A stretch of 49,987 nt of DNA from CAZYSK01 sp964649415 (lineage in GTDB: Bacteria; Chloroflexota; Anaerolineae; B4-G1). This document shows, piece by piece, positions 17,065-25,366 of the stretch. Made by a program: the position numbers and the translations under genes. Position 1 is the first letter of the stretch. The number at the start of each line of letters is the position of its first letter. The notes beneath the pieces are model-generated. The model was not told the DNA's origin and made no database searches. It was given only the letters and a program-made list of their open reading frames with translations. Location: assembly GCA_964649415.1 (NCBI GenBank), contig CAZYSK010000040.1, forward strand, positions 1-49,987, given 5' to 3'.

Positions 17065-18315
17065 ATGAACGTCTGTCTACAGAGTGTGGGTTGTCGCCTC
17101 AACACGAGTGAGATCCAGGCGATGTCCCGCCGCTTCGCGGCGGCAGGACATTGTATCGTGTCAGACCCCACCCGGGCCAACGTCTGCATCGTCAACACTT
17201 GCGCTGTGACTTCGGCGGCCGAGCGCAAGTCGCGTCGCCGGATCAGGGCCCTGGCCCGCGCCAACCCGCGTGCTCGCATCGCGGTCACGGGCTGCTATGC
17301 GACGCTGTCGCCTCAGCGTATTGCCGGCTTGCCGGGTGTGTCCTGGGTCATCTCCAACACTGAGAAGGATCGGCTGGTGGAGATCGTGGCCTCAGCCCTG
17401 CTCCCCCGCTTGCGAGAAGCGCTCAGGTGGGGGCCGGCTCGCACGCGAGCGTTCATCAAAGTCCAGGATGGCTGTGACAACCATTGCACCTATTGCATCG
17501 TGCGCCTGTTGCGTGGACCAGCCCGCAGCCGTCCGATTGACGCTATCGTCGCCGAGGTGCGCGCGCTCGTCGCGGCCGGTTGTCGGGAGGCTGTCCTGAC
17601 CGGTGTGAACCTGGGGGCCTATGGTCGCGATCTGGGACACTCGAGTAGCCTCAGGGTGTTGGTTGAGGCACTGTTAGCCCGCACTGACCTGCCCCGGCTG
17701 CGCCTCTCGTCTCTGGAGCCCTGGGACCTGGATGAGCATTTCTTCGATCTGTGGGAAGACGCGCGCCTGTGTCGCCAACTGCATCTGCCACTCCAGTCTG
17801 GCTGCGACGAAACCCTGCATCGCATGGGCCGCCGGATCACCACAGCCAGGTTCGCCCGTCTGGTGAAGGCCGCTCGGGCTGCTGTTCCGGATTTGGCCGT
17901 GACCACTGACGTGATCGTCGGCTTCCCCGGCGAGGATGAGGACGCCTTTCGCACCAGTTACGATTTCGTGGTGGCGATGGGATTCGCGCGGTTGCACGTT
18001 TTCCCCTATTCCCCGAGGCCCAATACGGCTGCTCTCCACCTGCCGGCTCAGGTGCCGGGTTCCGTGCGTCGTGCACGGGCGCGCGTGATGCGCATGCTGG
18101 GCGCTCGACAGGCGTTCCAGTTCAGCCGGCGCTTTGTGGGTCGGAAGATGATGATCCTATGGGAACACTGCCGTCGCGATGGCCTCTGGATGGGTCTGAC
18201 CGACAATTACCTGCGGGTTGGCACGCACGCGCCTGGCAACCTCCATAACAGACTTATCGAGACACGCCTGGTGGCGGCGCGGAATGGCTATCTGGTGGGT
18301 GAGTTGATCGGGTGA
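17065..18315 (+). CDS. mtaB: tRNA (t6A37) methylthiotransferase MtaB
   Basis: A radical-SAM enzyme that adds a methylthio group to N6-threonylcarbamoyladenosine at tRNA position 37. The N-terminal UPF0004 domain starts at M-N-V-C-L-Q-S-V-G-C-R-L-N and holds three cluster cysteines. The radical-SAM motif is C-D-N-H-C-T-Y-C (~residue 143), followed by G-V-N-L-G-A-Y and L-R-L-S-S-L-E-P. The C-terminal ~60 residues form the TRAM RNA-binding domain. I chose ATG 17065 because it matches the family's N-terminus; a GTG at 16996 overlapping the lipoprotein stop would add 23 unconserved residues and suggests translational coupling. Confidence 0.9.
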   Translation: MNVCLQSVGCRLNTSEIQAMSRRFAAAGHCIVSDPTRANVCIVNTCAVTSAAERKSRRRIRALARANPRARIAVTGCYATLSPQRIAGLPGVSWVISNTEKDRLVEIVASALLPRLREALRWGPARTRAFIKVQDGCDNHCTYCIVRLLRGPARSRPIDAIVAEVRALVAAGCREAVLTGVNLGAYGRDLGHSSSLRVLVEALLARTDLPRLRLSSLEPWDLDEHFFDLWEDARLCRQLHLPLQSGCDETLHRMGRRITTARFARLVKAARAAVPDLAVTTDVIVGFPGEDEDAFRTSYDFVVAMGFARLHVFPYSPRPNTAALHLPAQVPGSVRRARARVMRMLGARQAFQFSRRFVGRKMMILWEHCRRDGLWMGLTDNYLRVGTHAPGNLHNRLIETRLVAARNGYLVGELIG

Positions 18316-18450
18316 GTCGCTGGCAGTGCGATAGGCCGACGCGTGCTCATCCCCCATCGGTAGTTGATCGGTGTTTTGTGTACAACCGCACTTTTTGGGC
18401 GGACATCCATCGGACCGCCCGCCTGGATAATCACGAGGAGGAAGGAGAGC

Positions 18451-19104
18451 ATGTTAGTCAGGAACCGAATGACCCCCAATCCAGAGACTGTCAAGACCGA
18501 TACGAGTCTCAAGGATGCTCTAGACCTGGTCCGCAGCAGGCCGTTCCGCCATCTGCCGGTGATGGACCAGGAAGGCAAACTCGCTGGCATTGTGACTGAG
18601 AAGAGCCTGGTCTACGCCTCGCCTACGCCTACGACGACCCTCAGCGTGTTTGAGGTGGATTACATTCTGTCGCGCACGAAAGTCGGACAGGTCATACAGG
18701 GCGAGGTCATCACAGTGGGACCTGGTCTGCCTGTTGAGGAGGCGGCGCGCATCATGGTGGACCGGCGTATCGGTTGCCTCCCTGTCGTTGAAGATGGCGA
18801 GCTGATCGGCATTATCAGTGATACCGATATCTTCCGTGCTTTTGTCGAGGGACTGGGAGGTGGCCATCCCTCGTTGCGCGTGACCGTCGTCGTCCCGGAG
18901 GAGGTAGGTAGCCTGGCACGGGTCACGAGCCGCGTTGCGGCCCTGGGAGGCAACATCTACTCGCTGGGCATGTTCTGGGGCCAGCATCCCGAGGACCGGG
19001 TTGTTGCTTTCCGGTTGGAGGGCGTGGATCGGGAAACCGCTGTGCAGGGGCTGGAGGCCGACGGCATCCAGGTTGTGCACGTTTGGGAGTCGGAGGGGGA
19101 ATAG
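18451..19104 (+). CDS. CBS-domain pair plus ACT domain protein (AcuB-like)
   Basis: 217 residues from ATG 18451, preceded by GGAGGAAGGAG. Two CBS motifs (R-M-T-P-N-P-E-T-V near the N-terminus, and I-M-V-D-R-R-I-G-C-L-P-V-V with I-G-I-I-S-D-T-D-I near 110-130) form a Bateman module that binds adenine nucleotides. A C-terminal ACT domain (R-V-T-V-V-V-P-E-E-V-G-S-L-A-R-V) normally binds amino acids. Such proteins act as small-molecule sensors; AcuB affects acetoin use in Bacillus, but no acetoin genes are here, so the role is unknown. Confidence 0.82.
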   Translation: MLVRNRMTPNPETVKTDTSLKDALDLVRSRPFRHLPVMDQEGKLAGIVTEKSLVYASPTPTTTLSVFEVDYILSRTKVGQVIQGEVITVGPGLPVEEAARIMVDRRIGCLPVVEDGELIGIISDTDIFRAFVEGLGGGHPSLRVTVVVPEEVGSLARVTSRVAALGGNIYSLGMFWGQHPEDRVVAFRLEGVDRETAVQGLEADGIQVVHVWESEGE

Positions 19105-19134
19105 AACGGAAAGTCGTATTGAGAGGTAGCCCTG

Positions 19135-19155
19135 CACCGGCTCTTTGGGCCGGTG
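19135..19155. terminator. Hairpin between the CBS-ACT gene and rpsU
   Basis: CACCGGC (19135-19141) pairs with GCCGGTG (19149-19155) around a 7-base loop, 30 bases after the stop. There is no U-run, so termination may be weak or Rho-assisted. Confidence 0.5.
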
Positions 19156-19205
19156 TGACCAACCCGAGTTGAAATACATCCGAATGCGCGAATGCGCCGT
19201 TTTGC

Positions 19206-19234
19206 TTGACAAGTCGCCTGTGCGCGGTTATAAT
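19206..19234 (+). promoter_or_regulatory. Consensus sigma-70 promoter of rpsU
   Basis: TTGACA (19206-19211), exactly 17 bases, TATAAT (19229-19234): a perfect consensus. The predicted transcript starts near 19241, about 34 bases before the GTG start of rpsU. It is the strongest promoter visible in the window. Confidence 0.9.
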
Positions 19235-19274
19235 GAGCCGACAAATAAACTGGGTATAGAGAGGGGGGAAACGA

Positions 19275-19481
19275 GTGACCAAGGTCATGATTGAGAACGG
19301 CGAGTCCTTTGATTCCTTGTTGAGGCGCTTCAACAAGAAAGTGCAATCCGATCGTGTGATGTCAGAAGCGCGCCGTCGCCGCTTCTTTGAGAAGCCGAGC
19401 GTGATTCGCAAGCGCAAGAAGGCGGCCAAGCTGCGCAAGAGCCGTCGGCAGACGTATAAGGACAAGCGAATGCGCTATTAG
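19275..19481 (+). CDS. rpsU: 30S ribosomal protein S21
   Basis: A 68-residue basic protein, typical S21 length. It begins V-M-I-E-N-G-E-S-F-D-S-L-L-R-R-F-N-K-K-V and continues with a K/R-rich tail (R-K-R-K-K-A-A-K-L-R-K-S-R-R), the family signature. S21 sits on the small subunit near the anti-Shine-Dalgarno region and helps initiation. The start is GTG with GAGGGGGG upstream. It is followed by yqeY, a common bacterial pairing. Confidence 0.95.
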   Translation: MTKVMIENGESFDSLLRRFNKKVQSDRVMSEARRRRFFEKPSVIRKRKKAAKLRKSRRQTYKDKRMRY

Positions 19482-19591
19482 GTCTGACAGCCCTTGGGCC
19501 TGCTATCACGGCTTGGGCCTAATGGCAACCGCCAGGTGTAGCGGCGTCAGACTTTGGCGCATCAGGCCGAGTATAGAAACAGATTGCGAGA

Positions 19592-20050
19592 ATGGATCTG
19601 CTTGTGAGCCTTAAGCAACAGTTGCGGCAGGATCTCAAGGAAGCGCTGCGTGCTCATGATGAGCGTCGCAAGTCAGTCATACGTATGGCATTGGCTGCGA
19701 TCGTCAACGCAGAGGTGGCTCACGGTGGCGAGCTCGATGATGCTGGCGTGATCGCAGTGCTGCGTAAGGAGGCCCGCCAACGGAACGACACCATTGCCGA
19801 ATTGCAGGATGCCAACAGGTCTGAACGGCTCGTCGATGAGAAGGCAGAGTTGGCGATCCTTGACAGCTACCTGCCTGGGCTGCTCTCGCGTGAGGAAATC
19901 GCTGATGAGGCCCGGCGCGTGATCGCGGAGGTTGGAGCAGACGGAATGGGGCAGATGGGCCCGGTGATGCGCCAGCTTATGCCCGAGCTAAAAGGACGTG
20001 CCGATGGCCGGATCGTGAACGAAGTCGTGCGCGAATTGCTGTCCGGCTAG
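19592..20050 (+). CDS. yqeY: GatB/YqeY domain protein
   Basis: 152 residues, full length for YqeY. Conserved points include L-R-Q-D-L-K-E-A-L-R near the start, K-S-V-I-R-M-A-L-A-A-I, V-L-R-K-E-A-R-Q-R-N-D, L-D-S-Y-L-P-G-L-L and M-G-Q-M-G-P-V-M. It resembles the tRNA-binding tail of the GatB subunit of glutamyl-tRNA amidotransferase; its own function is unsettled. It lies in the rpsU transcript and is followed by a strong terminator. Confidence 0.92.
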   Translation: MDLLVSLKQQLRQDLKEALRAHDERRKSVIRMALAAIVNAEVAHGGELDDAGVIAVLRKEARQRNDTIAELQDANRSERLVDEKAELAILDSYLPGLLSREEIADEARRVIAEVGADGMGQMGPVMRQLMPELKGRADGRIVNEVVRELLSG

Positions 20051-20090
20051 GACGCATCCATCAGGTACGTCATCGTATTGCTAGACGAGA

Positions 20091-20118
20091 GGGAGCGCCG
20101 CGTGTGCTCCCTTTTGTT
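20091..20118 (+). terminator. Rho-independent terminator after yqeY
   Basis: GGGAGC (20091-20096) pairs with GCTCCC (20106-20111) and is followed directly by TTTTGTT. It ends the rpsU-yqeY transcript. Confidence 0.8.
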
Positions 20119-20129
20119 GGTTCCAGCCC

Positions 20130-22262
20130 ATGAGCATGAATGTAGTGGACGCCAAAGGCAATGGAAGAGAACGCGTGTCACACCAGGCTAGTCAGCGCTG
20201 GTGGGTGTGGCTGCGCCTGATTTTGCTGGGTGTGTTTTTGGCAGCCGTCACCGGTGTGGTGATGGCCTTGCCGCTGCTGCCCTCAGGCCGTGTCGTGCTG
20301 GACAAGGGAGAGATCGCCCCCGAGGACGTCCGAGCCCCTCAATCGGCGTTCTACGTCAGTGCCATCCTCCTGGAGCAGAAGCAACAGGAGGCTGCTGCCC
20401 AAGTCCTGGCCGCGTACACGCGCCCTGATCCTGAACTGGCCCGCCAACAACTCAACCGAACTCGTCAGGTGCTTGACTACCTGGGGTCGGTGCGGGCCGA
20501 TACACTCGCTTCCTCTGCGCAGAAGCGAGGTTGGATCCTCGCCGTGCCGGAACTTGCCGATATGTCGGTAGATACGCTGGATAGTCTTCTCGCTCTCTCC
20601 GATGCGAGTTGGGATCGCGTTCAACACGAGACCCTGGCTGTCATCGACCAGGAAATGCGCCGCGAAATTCGCGAGGGCTTCCTGGAGATGGCTCTCGTGG
20701 AAGTGCCCGCTCTGGTCGCTCTCGACTTGTCGGCAGAGGAGACAGAGAGCACCATTGCCCTGGTGCGGCACTTCCTGGTGCCCAACTCCTTCCTGGATCT
20801 CGCGGCCACGGCGGAAGCTCAAGCCCGTGCTCGTGAGAGGGTGGCTGCTGATCTCGAATCCTCAACCATCAGGTACGAGCCAGGTCAGATGGTTGTGCGC
20901 GAGGGGGAACGTGTCTCGGCGCTTCACATTGAGGCGCTCGATCAGCTCGGGCTACGGCAGCCCCAGGTGAAGTGGACTGCCGTAACCGGCGCTGGCGTGC
21001 TGGCCGTCGTGACGACCCTGTTGATGTTACTCTACCTGGCGCGCTTTCAGGCCGCTATACTCTGGGACGGTCAACAGTTGCTCCTTCTTGTGCTGCTTAC
21101 GTCCTTCTCCGTGCTTGGAGCTGGGCTCATCGTGCCGGGAGGTGTAGTGCTGCGCTATCTCGCTCCGGCACCGGCCCTGGCCATGTTGGCTGCTGCAGCA
21201 CTTGGCCCTCACGCGGGTGTGGCTACGGCTTTCTTCCTGGGCGTGGTTGTGGGCGTCGTTGCCGATTACTCTCTCGAGATGTTCACCTACACGGCGTGTG
21301 CCGGCCTGTTGGCCGCGTTGGCCTTGGTACGCGTTCAGCGCATCAGTGCCTTGTTTCGTGCGGGCGCCTTTGTAGCTCTGGCGAACGTCGTCACCATCGT
21401 CATCTTTCATCTGCCGCAGGGAATCGATCAGCCCGTCGATCTGCTGCTTCTGTCTGCGAGTGGCTTGGGTAACGCGGGAATCTCGGCCAGCTTGGCGTTG
21501 GGAGGACTCTTCCTGATTGGCCCGCTGTTCGATGTCACGACTACGATGCGCCTCATCGAGTTGAGCCGTCCCGATCATCCTCTCCTTCAGCGACTGTTGC
21601 GCGAAGCATCCGCTACGTACCACCATAGTCTGATGGTTGCCAACCTGGCCGAGCGCGCAGCCGAGCGCATTGGGGCGGATCCTTTGCTCACCCGTGTGGG
21701 GGCATATTATCACGACGTGGGCAAGATCGCCCGCCCGTATTTCTTCACCGAGAACCAGGCCTCTGGTGTGAATCCGCACGATCGGCTCGACCCGCGCACC
21801 AGTGCCGAGGTTATTGTCAGCCACGTCAAGGATGGGCTGGACCTGGCGCGCCGCTATCGGCTGCCGCGCCGTATTCGTGCTTTCATCCCTGAACACCATG
21901 GCACGAATCGCGCCAGCTTCCTCTATCACAAAGCTGTGGAGCTCGCGGGTGACGAGGCGCTGGTGGATGAGAACGCCTTTCGCTATCCCGGGCCTAAGCC
22001 GCAGAGCAAGGAGACTGCTCTGGCGATGCTGGCCGATGGCTGCGAGGCCGCCGTGCGTTCTATGCGTCCGGCCAATGCTGAGGAAGTAGCGGAGATCGTC
22101 AACCGTGTTGTGGCGGAGCGTGTGGCCGATGGCCAACTGAATGAATGTGATTTGACTTTGCGCGATCTGGAAATCGCTCGGGATGCCTTGATCTCTGGCC
22201 TCAAGGGGGTCTTCCATCCGCGCATCCAATACCCGCAATCGGGGAGAGTGGCTGAGCCGTGA
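20130..22262 (+). CDS. pgpH: 7TMR-HDED / 7TM-HD family phosphodiesterase (PgpH-like)
   Basis: 710 residues. There is an N-terminal membrane anchor (~25-50), a large extracytoplasmic 7TMR-HDED region (~50-285), a seven-helix membrane block (~285-465) and a cytoplasmic HD domain. HD residues are visible: Y-H-H-S-L-M-V-A-N-L (~495), Y-Y-H-D-V-G-K-I-A-R (~527), V-S-H-V-K-D-G and P-E-H-H-G-T. The Listeria homologue degrades cyclic di-AMP, so the same role is likely but inferred. The position directly before ybeY and dgkA is the usual one for this gene in many bacteria. The start ATG lacks a clear RBS; a GTG at 20175 is an alternative. Confidence 0.92.
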   Translation: MSMNVVDAKGNGRERVSHQASQRWWVWLRLILLGVFLAAVTGVVMALPLLPSGRVVLDKGEIAPEDVRAPQSAFYVSAILLEQKQQEAAAQVLAAYTRPDPELARQQLNRTRQVLDYLGSVRADTLASSAQKRGWILAVPELADMSVDTLDSLLALSDASWDRVQHETLAVIDQEMRREIREGFLEMALVEVPALVALDLSAEETESTIALVRHFLVPNSFLDLAATAEAQARARERVAADLESSTIRYEPGQMVVREGERVSALHIEALDQLGLRQPQVKWTAVTGAGVLAVVTTLLMLLYLARFQAAILWDGQQLLLLVLLTSFSVLGAGLIVPGGVVLRYLAPAPALAMLAAAALGPHAGVATAFFLGVVVGVVADYSLEMFTYTACAGLLAALALVRVQRISALFRAGAFVALANVVTIVIFHLPQGIDQPVDLLLLSASGLGNAGISASLALGGLFLIGPLFDVTTTMRLIELSRPDHPLLQRLLREASATYHHSLMVANLAERAAERIGADPLLTRVGAYYHDVGKIARPYFFTENQASGVNPHDRLDPRTSAEVIVSHVKDGLDLARRYRLPRRIRAFIPEHHGTNRASFLYHKAVELAGDEALVDENAFRYPGPKPQSKETALAMLADGCEAAVRSMRPANAEEVAEIVNRVVAERVADGQLNECDLTLRDLEIARDALISGLKGVFHPRIQYPQSGRVAEP

Positions 22263-22759
22263 AAACGAGATCTGAGAATGGTATTGGCTTCTACACCGTA
22301 GATATAAAGATTGGCGGGCAGTTTCGGGCGCACGTTGAACTCGAACCCATACGCCAGGCTGCGCTCGAGACTTTGGTCCATGAGCACGTACAAGGATCTT
22401 GCGAGTTGGCCGTGGTTGTGACCGACGATGAGGCGTTGCACGAACTCAATCGCCGTCACCGGGGTGTGGATGCCCCGACCGATGTGCTGGCTTTCCCGGA
22501 CGAGACCCGGGGGCCGTTTGTCGGTGCGCCGGGCGTGCCGCGCTACCTGGGGGATGTCGTCATTTCTTTCTGTCGAGCCGAGGCTCAGGCCGCCGAGGCC
22601 GGACACGATACCCAGGCAGAGCTGCAATTGCTGACTGTGCACGCCGTGTTGCATCTCCTGGGGTACGATGACGTGACGGAGGAGCAGCGGGCGCACATGT
22701 GGGCCGTGCAGGCTGAGATTCTCCAGATCCTGGAAGTCGAAGCGCATCCCCCGGCGTGA
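22259..22759 (+). CDS. ybeY: Endoribonuclease YbeY
   Basis: 166 residues, GTG start overlapping the preceding TGA by four bases. It has the UPF0054 core: L-N-R-R-H-R-G-V-D-A-P-T-D-V-L-A-F-P (~62-78), Y-L-G-D-V-V-I-S (~97) and the metal motif H-A-V-L-H-L-L-G-Y-D-D near 127-137. YbeY matures 16S rRNA and takes part in ribosome quality control. The third zinc ligand, normally His in G-Y-D-H, is Asp here. Everything else fits, so the call is safe but activity may differ. Confidence 0.92.
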   Translation: MKTRSENGIGFYTVDIKIGGQFRAHVELEPIRQAALETLVHEHVQGSCELAVVVTDDEALHELNRRHRGVDAPTDVLAFPDETRGPFVGAPGVPRYLGDVVISFCRAEAQAAEAGHDTQAELQLLTVHAVLHLLGYDDVTEEQRAHMWAVQAEILQILEVEAHPPA

Positions 22760-22765
22760 GTACCT

Positions 22766-23149
22766 ATGCGCAGCCGGAATATCATCGAGAGCTTTCGTTT
22801 CGCGTTTTCTGGCCTGTGGTATGCCCTGCGTACCCAGCGCAACACGCGTATCCATTTGACCATTGCTGCCATGGCGATCGCCATGGGATTGTGGCTGGGG
22901 CTATCGCTCACCGAGTGGGCTGTGGTGACGTTGACCATCGGCTTCGTGTTGGTCAGCGAGATGCTGAATACTGTGGCTGAAACCCTGGTGGACTTAGTCA
23001 GTCCCGGGTACCATCCACTGGCGGGGGTGATCAAAGACGTGACGGCGGGGGCGGTGCTTCTTACGGCCGTCGTCTCCGTGATTGTAGGGCTGCTGGTGCT
23101 TGGCCCACCGCTGTGGGCACGGCTGTTCGGTACGGGCGTGATGGACTGA
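22766..23149 (+). CDS. dgkA: Diacylglycerol/undecaprenol kinase (DgkA family)
   Basis: A 127-residue small membrane protein with a cytoplasmic N-terminus F-R-F-A-F-S-G-L-W-Y-A-L-R-T-Q-R-N-T-R-I-H, three membrane helices, the conserved S-E-M-L-N-T-V-A-E-T-L-V-D-L-V (~65-80) and V-I-K-D-V-T-A-G-A-V-L-L. This is the prokaryotic DgkA fold; in Gram-positive-type species it phosphorylates undecaprenol. It follows ybeY by 6 bases, so it is co-transcribed. Confidence 0.95.
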   Translation: MRSRNIIESFRFAFSGLWYALRTQRNTRIHLTIAAMAIAMGLWLGLSLTEWAVVTLTIGFVLVSEMLNTVAETLVDLVSPGYHPLAGVIKDVTAGAVLLTAVVSVIVGLLVLGPPLWARLFGTGVMD

Positions 23150-23190
23150 ATGGTCGCAGGTGATTGATTAGAGGGGAGAGACGAGATCGC

Positions 23191-23664
23191 ATGTGTGCAC
23201 ATCAACCGGTATACCTGACTCCTGAGGGCTTGGAGGACTTGCGGCGTGAACTGGACCATCTGGTCAACGTCAAGCGTCCGGCGCTGGCCGAGCGGCTGCA
23301 CCGGGCAATCCAACAGGGTGACCTGTCGGAGAATGCGGACTACATAGCTGCCAAAGAGGAACAGGGCTTCCTGGAAGGACGGATTCAGCAAGTCGAGATG
23401 ATGCTGCGACACGCGGCGATCATTGAGGACAATGGCCCCAGCGACCAGGTTGCTCTGGGAAGTCGGGTTACCGTGCTTGAGGAAGGTGAGCACGTTGAGG
23501 AGACCTTTCGCATTGTCGGGCCGGCAGAGGCGAATCCCATTGACGGCAAGGTGTCCAATGAGTCTCCACTGGGACAGGCATTGCTGGAGCATCGCGCAGG
23601 GGATACCGTCACCATCGCGGCCCCCCAGGGACGGGTGATCTTCCAGATTCTCGAAGTCCGGTGA
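23191..23664 (+). CDS. greA: Transcription elongation factor GreA
   Basis: 157 residues from ATG 23191 (GAGGGGAGAGACGAG upstream). The N-terminal coiled coil holds L-R-R-E-L-D-H-L and the acidic tip motif G-D-L-S-E-N-A-D-Y (~49-57), whose Asp and Glu coordinate the Mg2+ that lets RNA polymerase cleave backtracked transcripts. The C-terminal FKBP-like domain has V-G-P-A-E-A, S-P-L-G-Q-A-L-L. Full-length and normal. Confidence 0.95.
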   Translation: MCAHQPVYLTPEGLEDLRRELDHLVNVKRPALAERLHRAIQQGDLSENADYIAAKEEQGFLEGRIQQVEMMLRHAAIIEDNGPSDQVALGSRVTVLEEGEHVEETFRIVGPAEANPIDGKVSNESPLGQALLEHRAGDTVTIAAPQGRVIFQILEVR

Positions 23665-23728
23665 ATCGCGAGCTGCATGGCCTGCCCGAGCAGGTGAGTC
23701 GCTCGCTGTGAACCCCTGAGAGGCTCGC

Positions 23729-24781
23729 ATGTCGCTGATTGATGTCCGCCGCCTTCGCAAGTCCTATCCGGACGGATGGGAGTTGCGAGATGTCAGCTTC
23801 ACCGTCGAGGAAGGCGAGATACTTTGCTTGCTTGGTCCATCCGGCTGTGGCAAGACGACGCTCTTGCGTCTCCTGGCAGGCTTGGAGATGCCCGATAGTG
23901 GCCAGGTATTGATGGGTGGGCAGGATGTGACTCGCGTGCCTCCTCACTTGCGGGGCTTTGGACTGATGTTTCAGGACTATGCCCTTTTCCCGCACAAGGA
24001 TGTCTTCGCTAATGTTGCCTTCGGCTTGCGGATGCAGCGCTTGAGCCGTGAGGACGTGGCGTCTCGGGTGGTCGAAGCGCTGGATCTGGTTGGCCTGACG
24101 GGCTTCGAGCATCGCGACGTGAACCAACTCTCGGGCGGGGAGCGGCAGCGTGTGGCACTCGCCCGCAGCCTGGCCCCGCAGCCGCGCCTGCTTACGCTCG
24201 ACGAGCCGCTGGGCGCACTGGATCGAGCGCTGCGTGAGCGACTGATGGAGGAGTTGCCCGGTATCCTTCACCACGCTGGTGTAACCACCATCACCGTCAC
24301 CCATGACCAAGAGGAGGCTTTTGCTCTTGCCGACCGGCTGGTGCTGATGAAGAGCGGGGGAGTAGTACAGGTAGGGACGCCCGAGGCGGTCTACCGGCGA
24401 CCGGCGTCCGGTTGGGCAGCCCGTTTTCTGGGACTGACGAACCTCTTGGAAGCCCACCCTGTGGGGCGTGGACGTGTGGATACGGCAGTTGGCGTGTTGT
24501 GCCTGTGCGACACTGCGATGCAGCCCCTTGATCGGGGAACCGACATGCAGGTGCTCATTCGCCCGGATGGAGCGCGGTTGGGCAAGTCGGGGCCGAACGC
24601 GCTGCATGGAACGGTCACGGAACGTTCGTTCCGTGGTGAATACTACCGTGTGAGCATGCGCCATTCCAGCGGGGTCGAACTAACTTTCAGTTTTCCTGCC
24701 AGGCTTTCCCTGCCCGCCCTTGACGAGCCGATTGCGCTCTCTGTGGATCCTCAGGCGCTGATGCTTCTGCCGTTGGGATGA
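23729..24781 (+). CDS. ABC transporter ATP-binding protein (PotA/FbpC/CysA-type) with TOBE domain
   Basis: 350 residues. Walker A G-P-S-G-C-G-K-T-T (~37-45), Q-loop L-M-F-Q-D-Y-A-L-F-P, signature L-S-G-G-E-R-Q-R (~134), Walker B L-L-T-L-D-E-P and the switch His in T-V-T-H-D. A C-terminal TOBE-like region (~250-345) marks importers of the iron, polyamine, sulfate or molybdate type. No permease or binding-protein gene lies beside it, so the substrate cannot be inferred and the ATPase must work with partners encoded elsewhere. Confidence 0.9.
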   Translation: MSLIDVRRLRKSYPDGWELRDVSFTVEEGEILCLLGPSGCGKTTLLRLLAGLEMPDSGQVLMGGQDVTRVPPHLRGFGLMFQDYALFPHKDVFANVAFGLRMQRLSREDVASRVVEALDLVGLTGFEHRDVNQLSGGERQRVALARSLAPQPRLLTLDEPLGALDRALRERLMEELPGILHHAGVTTITVTHDQEEAFALADRLVLMKSGGVVQVGTPEAVYRRPASGWAARFLGLTNLLEAHPVGRGRVDTAVGVLCLCDTAMQPLDRGTDMQVLIRPDGARLGKSGPNALHGTVTERSFRGEYYRVSMRHSSGVELTFSFPARLSLPALDEPIALSVDPQALMLLPLG

Positions 24782-24803
24782 TTGGGCAGGGCGTGCGTGC
24801 ACC

Positions 24804-24834
24804 GATCTGCGTCAGCGACTGACGTACTCAGATC
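24804..24834. terminator. Bidirectional terminator hairpin between ABC ATPase and receiver gene
   Basis: GATCTG-CGTCAG (24804-24815) pairs with CTGACG (24819-24824) and CAGATC (24829-24834) with a 4-base bulge and a 3-base loop. It lies between convergent genes and overlaps the receiver gene's stop codon (24828-24830). Confidence 0.55.
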
Positions 24835-25211
24835 AGTGCATTGCGCCGTACGATGTCCCGTATCTCGCGTACCAGCTGGGGTGTGTCAATGTCTTTGAGC
24901 AGGTAGCGCGAGACGCCCATACGGCGCGCCTCTATTCGCTCCTCAGCGTCTGGATACGACGTCAGGACGATCACGTTGGAGCAGGGACACTGCTGGGTCA
25001 GACCACGCAACGCTTCTAGCCCTTGTCCGTCGACTCGTTTGATCTCCAAGAGCACGACGTCGGGCTTCAATTCCAGCGTTTCTTGCAGGCCGGTCTCCCA
25101 GCAGCCCGTGCAGCCGACAACATCTACGCCAGCCGCGGTGCTCAATCGGGCAGCCAGCGCCTCTCGCACGGTATCGTGGTCGTCAATGATGAGTAGTCGC
25201 GCAGGTGACAT
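24828..25211 (-). CDS. Stand-alone receiver-domain protein with Glu at the phosphorylation site
   Basis: 127 residues from ATG 25211 (GAAGGAAC upstream; an in-frame start further up at 25250 adds 13 residues). It is only a CheY-like receiver: acidic pair I-I-D-D-H-D near the N-terminus, switch Thr in V-L-T-S-Y and Lys in L-L-K-D. The position that normally carries the phosphorylated Asp reads V-V-L-L-E-I-K-R, i.e. Glu instead of Asp. It may behave as a permanently switched-on receiver or signal without phosphate. No output domain is attached. Confidence 0.82.
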   Translation of the reverse strand: MSPARLLIIDDHDTVREALAARLSTAAGVDVVGCTGCWETGLQETLELKPDVVLLEIKRVDGQGLEALRGLTQQCPCSNVIVLTSYPDAEERIEARRMGVSRYLLKDIDTPQLVREIRDIVRRNALI

Positions 25212-25366
25212 GTTCCTTCGGTCCAATCCTGCTCCTGAGGTTACACACACTATAGTGCAGAGAGCGACGGGTTGTTAGTGTCATCTGTCCCCGTTTTTCC
25301 CTGACTTTCGTACCATGGCCTTCCGTGGTTTGACGATCCCTGCTCCTCATGGTATCCTGTCTACCG

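Noticed and set aside
21027..22238. 403-codon minus-strand frame opposite the HD phosphodiesterase
   Set aside because: The composition is that of an antisense shadow; the plus strand has a full conserved protein.
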